Of a stretch of DNA of 64,000 bases, positions 11,751-21,260 are shown piece by piece (the first letter of the stretch is position 1; every line of letters starts with the position of its first letter). The notes under the pieces are model-generated. The model saw only the letters and a list, made by a program, of their open reading frames with translations. It ran no database searches and was not told where the DNA came from. This DNA is from Rhynchopus sp. YZ270_cl-10. Taxonomy: Eukaryota; Euglenozoa; Diplonemea; Diplonemida; Diplonemidae. The position numbers were made by a program, and so were the translations under genes. Location of the stretch: the NCBI GenBank assembly GCA_964035575.1, contig OZ037850.1:1570501-1634500 (forward strand), given 5' to 3'.

Positions 11751-14218
11751 ATGGAGGCGCATGCTGGGGATCTTGAACGGCTGCAGTCGATCAAGAAGAA
11801 GCTGAAGCAGTTTGCTTTGGACGACGAGCTGGCAACGCCCCCTGGGGAGGTGGAGGCGACCACAGGCGAGGCCACACCAGAGAGCTTGGAGGACGTGGCA
11901 GCAGAGACCACCACCGTCCCCATCATTGCATCGCCACACGTTACTGCAGCCGCAGTGGAGCTTGCGCTTGTCGAGAAGCAGCTCTCCGAAGCGCTAACAA
12001 GCCTCTCAATAACACAGGATGAACTGCATTTCTCCAAAAAGAAGCTCGATCGGCAGCAACACCGAGAAGGCGAGCTGAAGAACCAAATCCTCTTACTGCA
12101 GAAGGAGATACGAGAGCGGGATGTGTATGTTGCCCACCCCCACCCCCTCACCTCAACCTCTCCGACAAACGTTTCTCTTTTGCAAATCCCCACCACCTGT
12201 AGTGAAGCTGGGCTGAAAGGGATTCAGAAGTTTAACTTCCAAAAGTCGCTTCTGCTGCAACGTCGTTCCTTGCTTCGCATGAAGAAGCGCCAAGCACAGA
12301 AGCTGCACACAACGCTTGAGTGCCAGGAGGCGGCGCTCATGGAGGCAGAGGACTGCGCTGCACAGAGACGCATCTTCGCAGAAGCACATCCGCACCTTGC
12401 CCAAAAGCAGCAGAGCAACGACAGACAAGACTACGGCGTCAACCTGAAGGAAAAGCTTACACTGTACGACTACCTGCAGGTATCTCATTTATCCACCACG
12501 CCACCTTCCCCAATCCCCACTTCCAGGTCAACAAGACAGTGGTCACATCCACACATGACGAATACATTGCTACAAAAGCCGCACAAAGCGACTTTGGCGG
12601 CAGCCTCGTTCGTCTCAAGGAAACGGTTCTGTCACTCATGAAGCAGATGAAGGACAACAGCGACGCAACCCTGGCAGGTGCAGAGCGCATCATGTGGCCC
12701 CTTGTGGGGAAGCACCCGAGGCCGAAGGATGCCTTTGCGAAGACGGCGCGCGCGAGCATGATAAAGACGAAGCTGTTACTGGCGGAGGGTGTGAAGTCGT
12801 TGAACACGGGGATCTCTGACATGGTGTCGCAGGAGAAGTCTGTGAAGGAGGCGTGGGTGGCGGCGTATCTGGAGGGCATTGCTGTGAAGCATGAGGCCTG
12901 CCAGGTGGAGGTCGACATCGGGCCATCGGAGTCCGAGCGGCATCTCTTCGAACAGCTGCGCGACTACCAAGAGCGACATACAGAGCTGCGCGACACATTC
13001 AACAAAACCAAGAAGCAGCTCTCCTGGGAACGCGACCGCGCGCTCCTGAACCTGCGCTTCCTGCAGGAGAAGGTGATCGACCTCCACCGCGGCATGTACA
13101 CCGCCCTGCACCTCGTCTTCAAACACCGCTACAAATGGATCGACCGCCACGTAGACTCACTCAAAGTCTTCCTCAAATCCAAAGCAGCAAAGTCACACCA
13201 GAATGTGCAGTTCAACCTTTCCCTTGGCGAAGTCGTCGACAAAGACCTTGAACAGCTTAGACGGTTTGGCGACTACTTCACGAGAGACGATTTTTTCGGG
13301 ATAAACATGACCTGCAAGTATGTCCTTCTTTTATTTGGCTGAGTTTCACCTTTCCATACCCCAGCTTTCGAATATTTTCAATTTTTTTTTGTGCCTTTTT
13401 CTCCACATCCCCTCTTCAGAGACGCACCCTCCATGTCACCCACCGCATCTGGTGCGACGGGTGTGTCGTGGAAGGCGGGGGGGAAGCGGAAGGAGTCGTT
13501 CTCGAAGCGGTTGTCGTTGCCGACTGCGTCTGCTGCGTCGTTGCGACGTGCGTCGCTGTCGCATGCACAGGAGGAGCGCGACGCACAGCAGGACACTCCC
13601 ACACAGCCACCACCCACCCACTTTGGCGAAGTCGTCGAAGAGCGTGACATCCCTCCCAGCAGCTCACCCTCACTACCCGAGGCAGGCTGCAGCCTCGTAG
13701 AGAGCACACGCCGCACGCCGTCACCCCTAGAGCGACGTCCGTCCACACCGCAGGAGGAGCTGCGTCTCGATGGGACGTCCGACTACACCTTCCCCAAGCA
13801 GAGTGCACGCCTCCGACCCGGCAGCCCGCAGCACTCCCCAGCACCGCCCCCAGGGGAGCAGACCAGCCCACGCAACGCACCCCGCAGTACAGTGGTGGGG
13901 CTCTCCCGCGCGGCGTCTGCTGCAAGCATTTCCCTCAGCCAGGTCGTTTCGAGCAAGGCACGTCGCAGGGCGACCCTTGCACAGCAACAGGAGATTCGGC
14001 CGCATGCATCCCCGCTTCCCACTGTTGCGGTGCCAGCAGGTGGAGGTGGAGGTGGAGGTGTTGGGAGTGGTGGTGTGCACAGCAGCAGCAGTGCTAGCAG
14101 GATGCGCCCATCGGAGCATGTGTTAGGGAAGCGGGCAAAAAGCGGGGGTTGGATCTCAACCCCAAAGTCGGTCCTGGTGGTGAACTCCAACGGAACACAT
14201 TCGACACGTGCGGTGTAG
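11751..14218 (+). CDS. Coiled-coil protein with Ser/Pro-rich C-terminus (4 exons)
   Basis: Exons are 11751-12124, 12203-12479, 12527-13317 and 13420-14218, giving 746 residues. The introns (78, 47 and 102 bases) begin GTATG or GTATC and end TAG or CAG, and the phases agree at every junction. The 78-base intron is a multiple of three and stop-free, so it could be retained. Residues about 65-125 and 290-440 are charged and heptad-like (coiled coil). A Lys/Arg-rich block (SLLRMKKRQAQKL) lies near 145. The last exon encodes about 265 residues rich in Ser, Pro, Arg and Gly, with a run of glycines. No catalytic domain, signal peptide or membrane segment is visible. A cytoskeletal or ciliary structural role is possible but unproven. 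The coding frame is confident. Confidence 0.82.
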
Positions 14219-14609
14219 GCCGAGAAGATATTGTGGGTGTTCAAATATAAATGCGGTTGGCCGAAAGATGTGACATTTTTGAGTGCTTTTACAAGCGTTC
14301 TTTTTGTTGCCTCGTCGGTAATCGACAAAGAGTGTTTGCTCTTTTTCTTTCGAGCGAAGCCGACAGCAACGACGATGGAGGTCGGATTTGGGTCAACAGG
14401 TAATTTTTTTTGTTGGGTGTGTTGGCTTTGATGAGGCGGGTCACATCTGTTGCATCATGTCCCACTCTTCACGTGGTTTTTGAGTATAAAAGTATTTAAC
14501 ACAAATACCCCTCCACATGTTTGGTGTCCCCTTATGTTTCCACCCACGTCTACCCATGACCCAACTACGCAACACAAACAGACATTCATCAAAAACAAAA
14601 ACTTTTAAA
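14219..14609. other. Spacer before EF-hand gene copy 1
   Basis: Spacer with no recognised repeat. Only the last 13 or so bases (AAAACTTTTAAAATG) are shared with the leaders of the other two EF-hand copies. Confidence 0.5.
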
Positions 14610-15008
14610 ATGACTGCGGCCGTTGACACTATCCGTGCGGAGCTGATGGACCTGACGAAGCCGGGTACCCAGACGGAGAAGGACGACCTGGCCGAGGTGT
14701 GCCAGAGGCTGACGAAGGCACGTTACGCACTGTACGCGTCGGAGAAGCAGGTGTACCCCGAGGTGTACCCCCCGCCTCCCGCTGGAGACGGCCAGGATGT
14801 GTTCAACGCCGCCGACGAGGGTGGTGAGGGCACTGTGACGTACAGGGAGTTCTCCAAGTACATTGGCCGCAACCAGCACCTGTCCCCCCGTCTCGGAGAG
14901 GGCTGGCCGGTGTTCGTGAGCAAGTTCGACATGGAGGACCTCCGTGACTGCTCGAAGGAGGACTTCATGAAGATCTGGCAGGAGTGCGCCGCCATGCGCA
15001 AGGAGTAG
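14610..15008 (+). CDS. Small EF-hand-like protein, copy 1 of 3
   Basis: 132 residues (MTAAVDTIRAELMDL...). All three copies in the window encode the same protein. I start at 14610, where homology between the copies begins; an open frame upstream is leader. One EF-hand-type loop, DEGGEGTVTYRE, lies at about 70-81. It keeps the key Asp-1, Gly-6, hydrophobic-8 and Glu-12, but has Gly at position 3, so calcium binding may be weak. A second, degenerate helix-loop-helix may lie near FDMEDLRDCSKEDF. The middle is Tyr/Pro-rich (VYPEVYPPPPAG). There is no signal peptide or membrane helix. A cytosolic or cytoskeletal calcium-responsive protein is likely. Strong codon bias suggests high expression. This copy ends in TAG, the others in TGA. 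Confidence 0.9.
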   Translation: MTAAVDTIRAELMDLTKPGTQTEKDDLAEVCQRLTKARYALYASEKQVYPEVYPPPPAGDGQDVFNAADEGGEGTVTYREFSKYIGRNQHLSPRLGEGWPVFVSKFDMEDLRDCSKEDFMKIWQECAAMRKE

Positions 15009-15293
15009 ACCCACCATATCCCGTACATGTCATACGTAGAGCGTTGGTTGGGTAAGGAGAATGAGGGACGAGGAGTCATGTGTGCACTAGGCACCTGGAA
15101 ACCCTGAATGGGGGTGTGGGGTGATGGGTTTTTTTTTCAAATATGGTTTCTTATCACAAACGTCGTAACGTTGGTATTTTCCTTGGGCTGAACACGCGAA
15201 CCCCACCCACCCTCTTTTCTTCATTTCCTAACCCACTACCCCCTCCCTACACTGCCCACAACCACACAGACGAAAGACCACTGCTAACGTAAC

Positions 15294-17198
15294 ATGATGT
15301 GGGCACGCACCGCAGCTGTGCTGGCTGCAGTCACTTTGGCTGACGCAAAGTTTGGGGATGGGAAGATCAAAAGAGTCGTTGTTTTGATGGAGGAGAACCG
15401 CTCGTTTGACCACGTCTTTGGCTTCTATCGCCAGGGCAAGGTCAACGGGCTGACGGGAAACGAGAGCAACCTTGTGGACCCTTCTGACCCCACCTCGAAA
15501 CGTGTTTACGTATCGAAGAATGCGACGCAGGTGTCGTACTGCGACCCAGACCACTCCACACCGGGCACCACGAATAAGATCTTCACAAAAGCTGAAGTGG
15601 CGAAGGGCAACTTGACGGTAGCCTCCATGGGTGGGTTTGTGCAGGGGCAGTCGGGGCAGGCGTCTTCCAACTACTGCCAGGTCATGGACATGCAGACCCC
15701 CGACACCGTTCCTGTCATCACCGCGCTTGCTGACGAGTTTGTCGTCATGGACCGTTTCTTTGCTTCCGTGCCAGGGCCTACGTGGCCGAACAGGATGTTC
15801 ACACTCTCCGCCACCTCGCAGGGTCTGACTGAGACGGGCCCGTGGTACGAGAACAAGAAGGGTGCACTGTTCACACAGAAGAGCTTCTTTGACCAGGTCA
15901 CGGAGAACGGGGGGACGTGGAAGAACTACTACAACGACACGCCGTGGGAGCTTTTCATGAGCACGATTGCGCACAACCCTAAGAACACTGCGTCGATGGA
16001 GGAGTTCTGGAAGGACGCGAAGGAGGGCACGCTGCCGACGTACTCGTGGATCAACCCGAGGTCAGGAATCAACGTGACGACCGGTGTGGGCTCGAACGAC
16101 CAGCACCCCGACCACGACATGGCTGCGGGTGAGGCATTCTACAAGGATGTGTACGAGGCACTGCGCAGCTCGCCCCAGTGGGAGGAGACACTCTTCATCA
16201 TCACGTACGACGAGCACGGTGGGTACTACGACCACGTGCCCACACCACTCTCGGCACCGCACCCAGGTGACGGCCAAAAGAGCTTCCCAGACGCGTTCAA
16301 CTTCGACCGTTTGGGTGTGCGTCTTCCCACCCTGCTGATCTCCCCTTGGCTGCCGAAGGGTGACGTCGTGTCGGGCCCGCCCGATGCGCAGAAGCCTGCG
16401 AATGATTCCGAGTACGAGCTGACGTCGATCATGGCGACCACAAGGAAGCTGCTCGGTATGGACGCGACACCGCTGACGAAGAGGGACGCATGGGCGGCGA
16501 CGTTCGAGCACCTCTTCGACACGCTCGACACACCCAGGACAGACTGCCCAATGCACCTCCCTGCGGCCATCCCGCCGCAGAAGGAGGGTCTCGCTATTGA
16601 GTCCGAGCTGTCGCCTAACTCACTCCAGACACACATCATGACCGTGCACGCACACATGGCGGACGTAGACTACCCGAGTACCGTGACAGCACAGAAGCAC
16701 GTCTCCGAGTGGCTGCTCACTCACTACCAAAAGCACAGAGACGTCAGGGAAGCTGCCTACAACGTCGTTGTTTCCCCTCAGGCAGGTGTTACCAGTAAGT
16801 GGTACATCAACGAGGCGCAGGGCACAACGATGAACACGATATCGGTGCAGATCGATAAGGTAGACTTCTGCCTTGACGGGGGGAGCATGACCCTTGGCCA
16901 AAACCTGACCGTCACCCCATGCACCACTGACCCTGCCCACAACAACGTGGCGAGCCAGCAGTTCATCCACAGGAAGGACGCCACGCTGAGGGTGTTCGCG
17001 AACCAAAGCCTCTGTGTGGACCAACCTGCAGTCAACACGTCGTCGATAGAGTCGGGCACGAGAAGAGCCACGCTGGGGCTGTGCAGTGGGTCCGTCCTTC
17101 AGCACTTCGCGTACCACGGCACTGCCCCGGGCAACTCCTTCAGCGGGTCACTCTTCTACGGTGATGATGCAAGCTCGCTACTTGTTGTCAACGCGTGA
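15294..17198 (+). CDS. Secreted phospholipase C-like phosphoesterase
   Basis: 634 residues. A signal peptide (about 1-19) leads into a bacterial-type phosphoesterase domain (phosphatidylcholine PLC / acid phosphatase family). The hallmark MEENRSFDH sits at 32-40, GPTWPNRMF supplies the second conserved block, and TYDEHGGYYDHV lies near 304-315; these carry the metal and phosphate ligands in the family. It probably hydrolyses phospholipid head groups outside the cell or in the lysosome/phagosome. From about residue 500 a separate C-terminal region with paired cysteines and FxxR/QxF-like blocks (QQFIHRKDATLRVFANQSLC) looks like a ricin-type lectin fold, which is tentative. Several NxT/NxS sites suggest N-glycosylation. 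There is no intron. Wide distribution in bacteria makes ancient horizontal transfer possible, but codon use is host-like. Confidence 0.92.
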   Translation: MMWARTAAVLAAVTLADAKFGDGKIKRVVVLMEENRSFDHVFGFYRQGKVNGLTGNESNLVDPSDPTSKRVYVSKNATQVSYCDPDHSTPGTTNKIFTKAEVAKGNLTVASMGGFVQGQSGQASSNYCQVMDMQTPDTVPVITALADEFVVMDRFFASVPGPTWPNRMFTLSATSQGLTETGPWYENKKGALFTQKSFFDQVTENGGTWKNYYNDTPWELFMSTIAHNPKNTASMEEFWKDAKEGTLPTYSWINPRSGINVTTGVGSNDQHPDHDMAAGEAFYKDVYEALRSSPQWEETLFIITYDEHGGYYDHVPTPLSAPHPGDGQKSFPDAFNFDRLGVRLPTLLISPWLPKGDVVSGPPDAQKPANDSEYELTSIMATTRKLLGMDATPLTKRDAWAATFEHLFDTLDTPRTDCPMHLPAAIPPQKEGLAIESELSPNSLQTHIMTVHAHMADVDYPSTVTAQKHVSEWLLTHYQKHRDVREAAYNVVVSPQAGVTSKWYINEAQGTTMNTISVQIDKVDFCLDGGSMTLGQNLTVTPCTTDPAHNNVASQQFIHRKDATLRVFANQSLCVDQPAVNTSSIESGTRRATLGLCSGSVLQHFAYHGTAPGNSFSGSLFYGDDASSLLVVNA

Positions 17199-17594
17199 AC
17201 ACGTCTTTGACAGGGTTTCTGAAAGGATTCCTGTTTGTATCTTTTATGTCACCCACCCAATTTGTGCTATTGCCACGTGTTCTGATGATTCACCAACACA
17301 TAAAATGCAGTTGTAGTTTGCATAATTTGATGTGTTGATCGCAAAACGTAGTCGCTTTTCCTCTCCTTCGTGTTTATTTTTTACAAGCGATACTGTCTTT
17401 CTGGATCTGCCCTTCAGCGTGTTCGTGTTTATGCCCTTGTTTGTGTGATATGGCATCAGTCAACTTGATGTTGTCTCGTTGGCATGCATTTTTGTACGAG
17501 TATGCAGTACGCCTGGACATGAGCTACACGTTCTTCGGATGTCATGATTCTGACCGTTCTCTCCCCTTCCCCCCTTTTGTGCTCCACCTCACCA

Positions 17595-17734
17595 CCGTAC
17601 TTCAGGAGGCGGGTTTTCGGGTCTTTTGGGGTTTAAAAAAACAAAGAGAGTGGTATTTGACTTAGCGGATTCACTTTCGCCAAGGGTTTTTTAAACCACC
17701 CAAAAGAGCTGTTTTATTTTTACCTGAAGTACGG
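17595..17734. mobile_element. Short inverted-repeat element (MITE-like)
   Basis: The ends are CCGTACTTCAGG and its exact complement CCTGAAGTACGG. A second internal pair, TCTTTTGGGGTTTAAAAAA and TTTTTTAAACCACCCAAAAGA, makes a long imperfect stem. No clear target-site duplication, so it could also be a plain hairpin. Confidence 0.45.
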
Positions 17735-17777
17735 ACGAGGATGCGATCAACAAACTTATGAGGTATTTTCATTTTAA

Positions 17778-17830
17778 CAGTGCCTGCGTCCGCTGGTTGT
17801 CCTGCGGTGCGGCGTTTGCACTCTCAACGT
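17778..17830 (+). repeat. Hairpin repeat family B, short form
   Basis: AGTGCCTGCGTCCGC, a variable loop, GCGGCGTTTGCACT, then CTCAACGTC and a T-run. The outer stem AGTGC/GCACT is intact. Confidence 0.5.
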
Positions 17831-18453
17831 CTTTTTTTTGTTTATACATTTGTTGAGTGTCATTTAGAAAAGGACCGTGAGAGCACCACTAATCAGAGCC
17901 ACCTACGGGTTTTTTGGTTCTGGTTTTTTGGCGCAAACAAAACGGTAATTGTCTCTCGCGAGTTACCAAGTAGTCAGGTCCTTATCTTTGTTTTGATGCA
18001 CAGAGGCGCATTCATCTGAAGCATTTTTTCGTGAAGCAGTGAACGTCCTGTCCTTTGTGCGAGGTCTAAGATTTTCGGTACAATATAGCGACGAAAGACG
18101 CGATCAGCGATCATCTTCAGCACACCTCTTTGTGAAATGTTTTCTTTTTCTTTTTTGCGTTAGAATTCAGGACGCACAGCTTGGTTTTGGCCATTGTTGG
18201 GAATAGTTGTCTCCACGCCTAAACCAAGTTATTTCCCGCGCACTGTCACATGTTTTATCGACTTCTCCTTTTGATTGAAGTGGCGCTCACTTCACTGGTG
18301 AGTTGAATAAAGAGAACGTTTTTTTTGGATGCAAATGTGAAACATAATAAAAAATGCGATATACTTTTACATAGGGTGCTTCTCTCGTGGTACCTCACTT
18401 CCCTTAACACCATCACTCAGGTCATAACAAAAAACACAACCAAAACTTTTAAA

Positions 18454-18852
18454 ATGACTGCGGCCGTTGACACTATCCGTGCGGAGCTGATGGACCTGAC
18501 GAAGCCGGGTACCCAGACGGAGAAGGACGACCTGGCCGAGGTGTGCCAGAGGCTGACGAAGGCACGTTACGCACTGTACGCGTCGGAGAAGCAGGTGTAC
18601 CCCGAGGTGTACCCCCCGCCTCCCGCTGGAGACGGCCAGGATGTGTTCAACGCCGCCGACGAGGGTGGTGAGGGCACTGTGACGTACAGGGAGTTCTCCA
18701 AGTACATTGGCCGCAACCAGCACCTGTCCCCCCGTCTCGGAGAGGGCTGGCCGGTGTTCGTGAGCAAGTTCGACATGGAGGACCTCCGTGACTGCTCGAA
18801 GGAGGACTTCATGAAGATCTGGCAGGAGTGCGCCGCCATGCGCAAGGAGTGA
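18454..18852 (+). CDS. Small EF-hand-like protein, copy 2 of 3
   Basis: 132 residues, with the same protein and, by eye, the same DNA as copy 1 up to the stop codon, which is TGA here. It shares about 44 bases of leader with copy 3 (starting near TCACTCAGGTCATAAC) but only the last 13 or so with copy 1. Downstream sequence is unrelated. Identity confined to the coding sequence and leader points to very recent duplication or gene conversion. CACTCAG in the leader could be a 3' splice site of a 5'-UTR intron, but this is not proven. Confidence 0.9.
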   Translation: MTAAVDTIRAELMDLTKPGTQTEKDDLAEVCQRLTKARYALYASEKQVYPEVYPPPPAGDGQDVFNAADEGGEGTVTYREFSKYIGRNQHLSPRLGEGWPVFVSKFDMEDLRDCSKEDFMKIWQECAAMRKE

Positions 18853-19419
18853 ACTTCAGCATGATTCAACAAACACCACTGCCGCAAATGAAAGTCGCAA
18901 GAATTTAGAAACGCAGAAGAAGCGTCTTCGGAGTGTCTTGTGGCAGCACACTTGACGTGTCGCATTGCAGAATAATGCAAATTATCTGGAAACATTGAAG
19001 AAAACAAAAACAGTTATCTTGCCCTGCCAAAGATTCATCCATAGAGACTATCGAAACCTCTATTGAGACAAATCCGTTTGGCAACAACAACGTACAGAAG
19101 GGGGAAAGGTTTGCACACATGTGTGTGATCAGGAAAAAAAACAAAACAAAGACAAAGAGAAAGCAAAATACAATGGTAGGAAAAAAAAGTATGACAGATA
19201 TCATCGCGGTGGTGAAGACGAGAGGTTTGCCGTGTGGCGAACAACAACGCTAACCCAAGAAAAACAACGATGCAATATGTTTTAGTATACCTTCTCCCCT
19301 GCACCCCCCACTGAGTATGTGGCGTCTCACAGGCTCTCACAGCCTGTTGTCTGTCTCGGAGACGATCATAAATCACCCCAGATTGCACACAAGAAAAAAA
19401 ACACAAAAACTTACACAAA
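18853..19419. other. Spacer between EF-hand copy 2 and the first PB1/UBA gene
   Basis: AT-rich, with an A-rich leader (ACACAAAAACTTACACAAAA) just before the next ATG. No gene or clear repeat seen. Confidence 0.4.
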
Positions 19420-20715
19420 ATGGAACACTCTGTGCCTTTCAAGTTCACCCTCATGAGAGGGGACACCACCACAGAGAGAAGGCGTGTCCGTCTCCTGGAC
19501 CCCAGCCTGAGCGACGTGCACAAATACGCCCGCCAATGGGCTGTCGGGGACTACACACTGAAGTACATGGATGACGAATCCGACCTCGTGACAATGGACC
19601 TTGAGGAGGAGTGGGTGGAGTGCCTGACACTGTGGAACGCAATGCAGAAGCAGTCAGGACCTGCCCTGCTGCGCCTTGTGGTGGAGATGAACCCTGTGCG
19701 TGGGAAGAAGAGGCGTGACATTGTCGACGTTGCGGAGCCTGTTGTGGACACCAAGTGTGCGGGGTGCACCTTCAGCGTTACTGGCATCACACCCACACAC
19801 TGCTGCAGGCGCTGCTCCAAGCACCCTGGCCAGCACGGTCCAAGGTGCTTGCGTTCTGTCTTTGTCGATGCATCCGTGCAGCTGGACGCAGCCGTGGCAC
19901 CAGACGTGCTGCCAGAGCGTGCCATTGAGGTGGAGGTCACACCTGTCCCGATGCCACTGGATGAGGATGTTCCTGGAGAGTACCACACCGCCACGCTTGT
20001 GTCTGTGGAGGAGGCACTGCGCACCCCACCACGCTCGCCACGGCCCGACGTCGCACATACAGAGGAGCGTGGGGATGCAGAGTGCGAAGTGAGCGAGCCT
20101 GCTGTGGTGCACGACACTGTGCAGGAGGCTGTGCCTGTGGAGGAGGGCCTGCAGGTTGTTGCCGTCCCCATCGCTAGAGAGGCGGAGGACGAGAACCCTA
20201 CGGTGGCAGCGCTGCGCGATATGGGCTTCGAGATCACTTCTGCCGTGCGTCTCTGTGTCACAAAGCACAAGGGCAATGTGCAGCGCACTGTGGAGGAGCT
20301 CATGAATGGCAACAAGAGGGAGGCGGCAGCGATCGACCTTCGCAGGATGGGCTACGAGGTGACGCCGGCAGTGCGCCTCTGCATCAACAGACACAGGGGC
20401 GACCTTCCTGTCATCGTGGAGGCACTAGCGAAGGCTGAGCGGGTGGAGAAGGCGGCCGCTTCTCTCAGCGGAATGGGTTATGAGATCACTTCCAGAGTGC
20501 GTGCATGCATCAACAGACATGACGGGGATGTGGGTGCCGTGCTCAACGCTTTGGTGAAGAACAGACAGCAGCCCGCAAGAGCGCCTGTTGTGCACAATGC
20601 TGAGTCTGCTGCAGAGGAACTTCGCAGGATGGGCTTCGATGTTACACCTAGTGTGATTGAGTGCATCTCAAGGCACAACGGTGATGTTGCTGCAGTCTTG
20701 CAGGAACTGATGTGA
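19420..20715 (+). CDS. PB1 / Cys-rich / four-UBA protein (p62/NBR1-like layout)
   Basis: 431 residues. Residues about 7-90 look like a PB1 domain: a basic first strand region (RRRVRLLD) and the acidic OPCA-type stretch YMDDESDLVTMDLEEEW. A compact Cys module at about 111-146 (CAGC, then CCRRC, then C, with His between) is probably zinc-binding. After a long acidic linker come four UBA domains at about 257-297, 302-343, 346-388 and 395-431. Each has the M-G-[FY] loop (RDMGFEI, RRMGYEV, SGMGYEI, RRMGFDV) and a following C-x-x-[RK]-H-[KRDN]-G motif. PB1 + zinc module + UBA is the layout of selective-autophagy adaptors p62/SQSTM1 and NBR1, which polymerise and bind ubiquitin. I saw no certain LIR motif, and the Cys module is not a classic ZZ finger, so orthology is inference. 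Confidence 0.85.
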   Translation: MEHSVPFKFTLMRGDTTTERRRVRLLDPSLSDVHKYARQWAVGDYTLKYMDDESDLVTMDLEEEWVECLTLWNAMQKQSGPALLRLVVEMNPVRGKKRRDIVDVAEPVVDTKCAGCTFSVTGITPTHCCRRCSKHPGQHGPRCLRSVFVDASVQLDAAVAPDVLPERAIEVEVTPVPMPLDEDVPGEYHTATLVSVEEALRTPPRSPRPDVAHTEERGDAECEVSEPAVVHDTVQEAVPVEEGLQVVAVPIAREAEDENPTVAALRDMGFEITSAVRLCVTKHKGNVQRTVEELMNGNKREAAAIDLRRMGYEVTPAVRLCINRHRGDLPVIVEALAKAERVEKAAASLSGMGYEITSRVRACINRHDGDVGAVLNALVKNRQQPARAPVVHNAESAAEELRRMGFDVTPSVIECISRHNGDVAAVLQELM

Positions 20716-21260
20716 AATATATTTAGGGTGCGTTATTATTAGCTCGTACCACATAAACGTTTTTGCTTTTTTTTTCCTTGCCACATTTTTATATTACTGC
20801 AACACCTTTAGGTGGGCCAGCTGCCCGCCTTGCGCGCCCGGGCCTTCCTCGCAACTTTTGTCTTTTTTCCGACTACCTCCACCTGATTTTTACCCCGCGT
20901 ACAGGCGCGTACAGGACCGTATAGGACCTGTACGCGGGCTAAAAAGCAGGTGGTACCTGTATTATTGTTGAAGGATGTGTGTACTCCTCGAGGCATGCAT
21001 CCTTTAAGTTGTTTTTCTATTTCCTTGTTCCGTTCTTGAATTTTATTTTATTTTGAAATACACAGCCGCGGCCAGTGCAGATATACCCACCCTACCCTTG
21101 GGGTTACATCAATGCACCTGGAAGCGCTATGTGCCATGAGATTAAGAGACAGTTATTCGTTTGGACACAAATAAAGGATTTTTTTAAGCATCAAACTTCC
21201 ACATACCAGCAAGCCTCCAAACACGCCATGCAGATAGCACTACACTACACTACACAAACA
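20716..21260. other. Spacer between the two PB1/UBA genes
   Basis: Non-coding apart from leader. It contains a strong GC-rich hairpin at 20878-20953. Confidence 0.5.
20878..20953. repeat. GC-rich hairpin
   Basis: The inner stem pairs CCCGCGTACAGG (20894-20905) with CCTGTACGCGGG (20927-20938). The outer stem pairs CCACCTG (20878-20884) with CAGGTGG (20947-20953). Within the loop, GCGCGTACAGGACC partly repeats the stem. It may be a 3'-end signal or a small MITE. Confidence 0.5.

Larger units (their letters stand above)
17199..18453. other. Spacer with small repeats before EF-hand copy 2
   Basis: No gene seen. It holds a 140-bp inverted-repeat element (17595-17734), a family B hairpin (17778-17830) and a weak family A match near 17994-18030. 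Confidence 0.5.

Noticed and set aside
12125-12202. Treating the 78-base in-frame segment of the coiled-coil gene as coding
   Set aside because: It starts GTATG, ends TAG, is Pro/Thr/Ser-rich against a coiled-coil background, and removing it restores an even heptad pattern; retention is possible but less likely.
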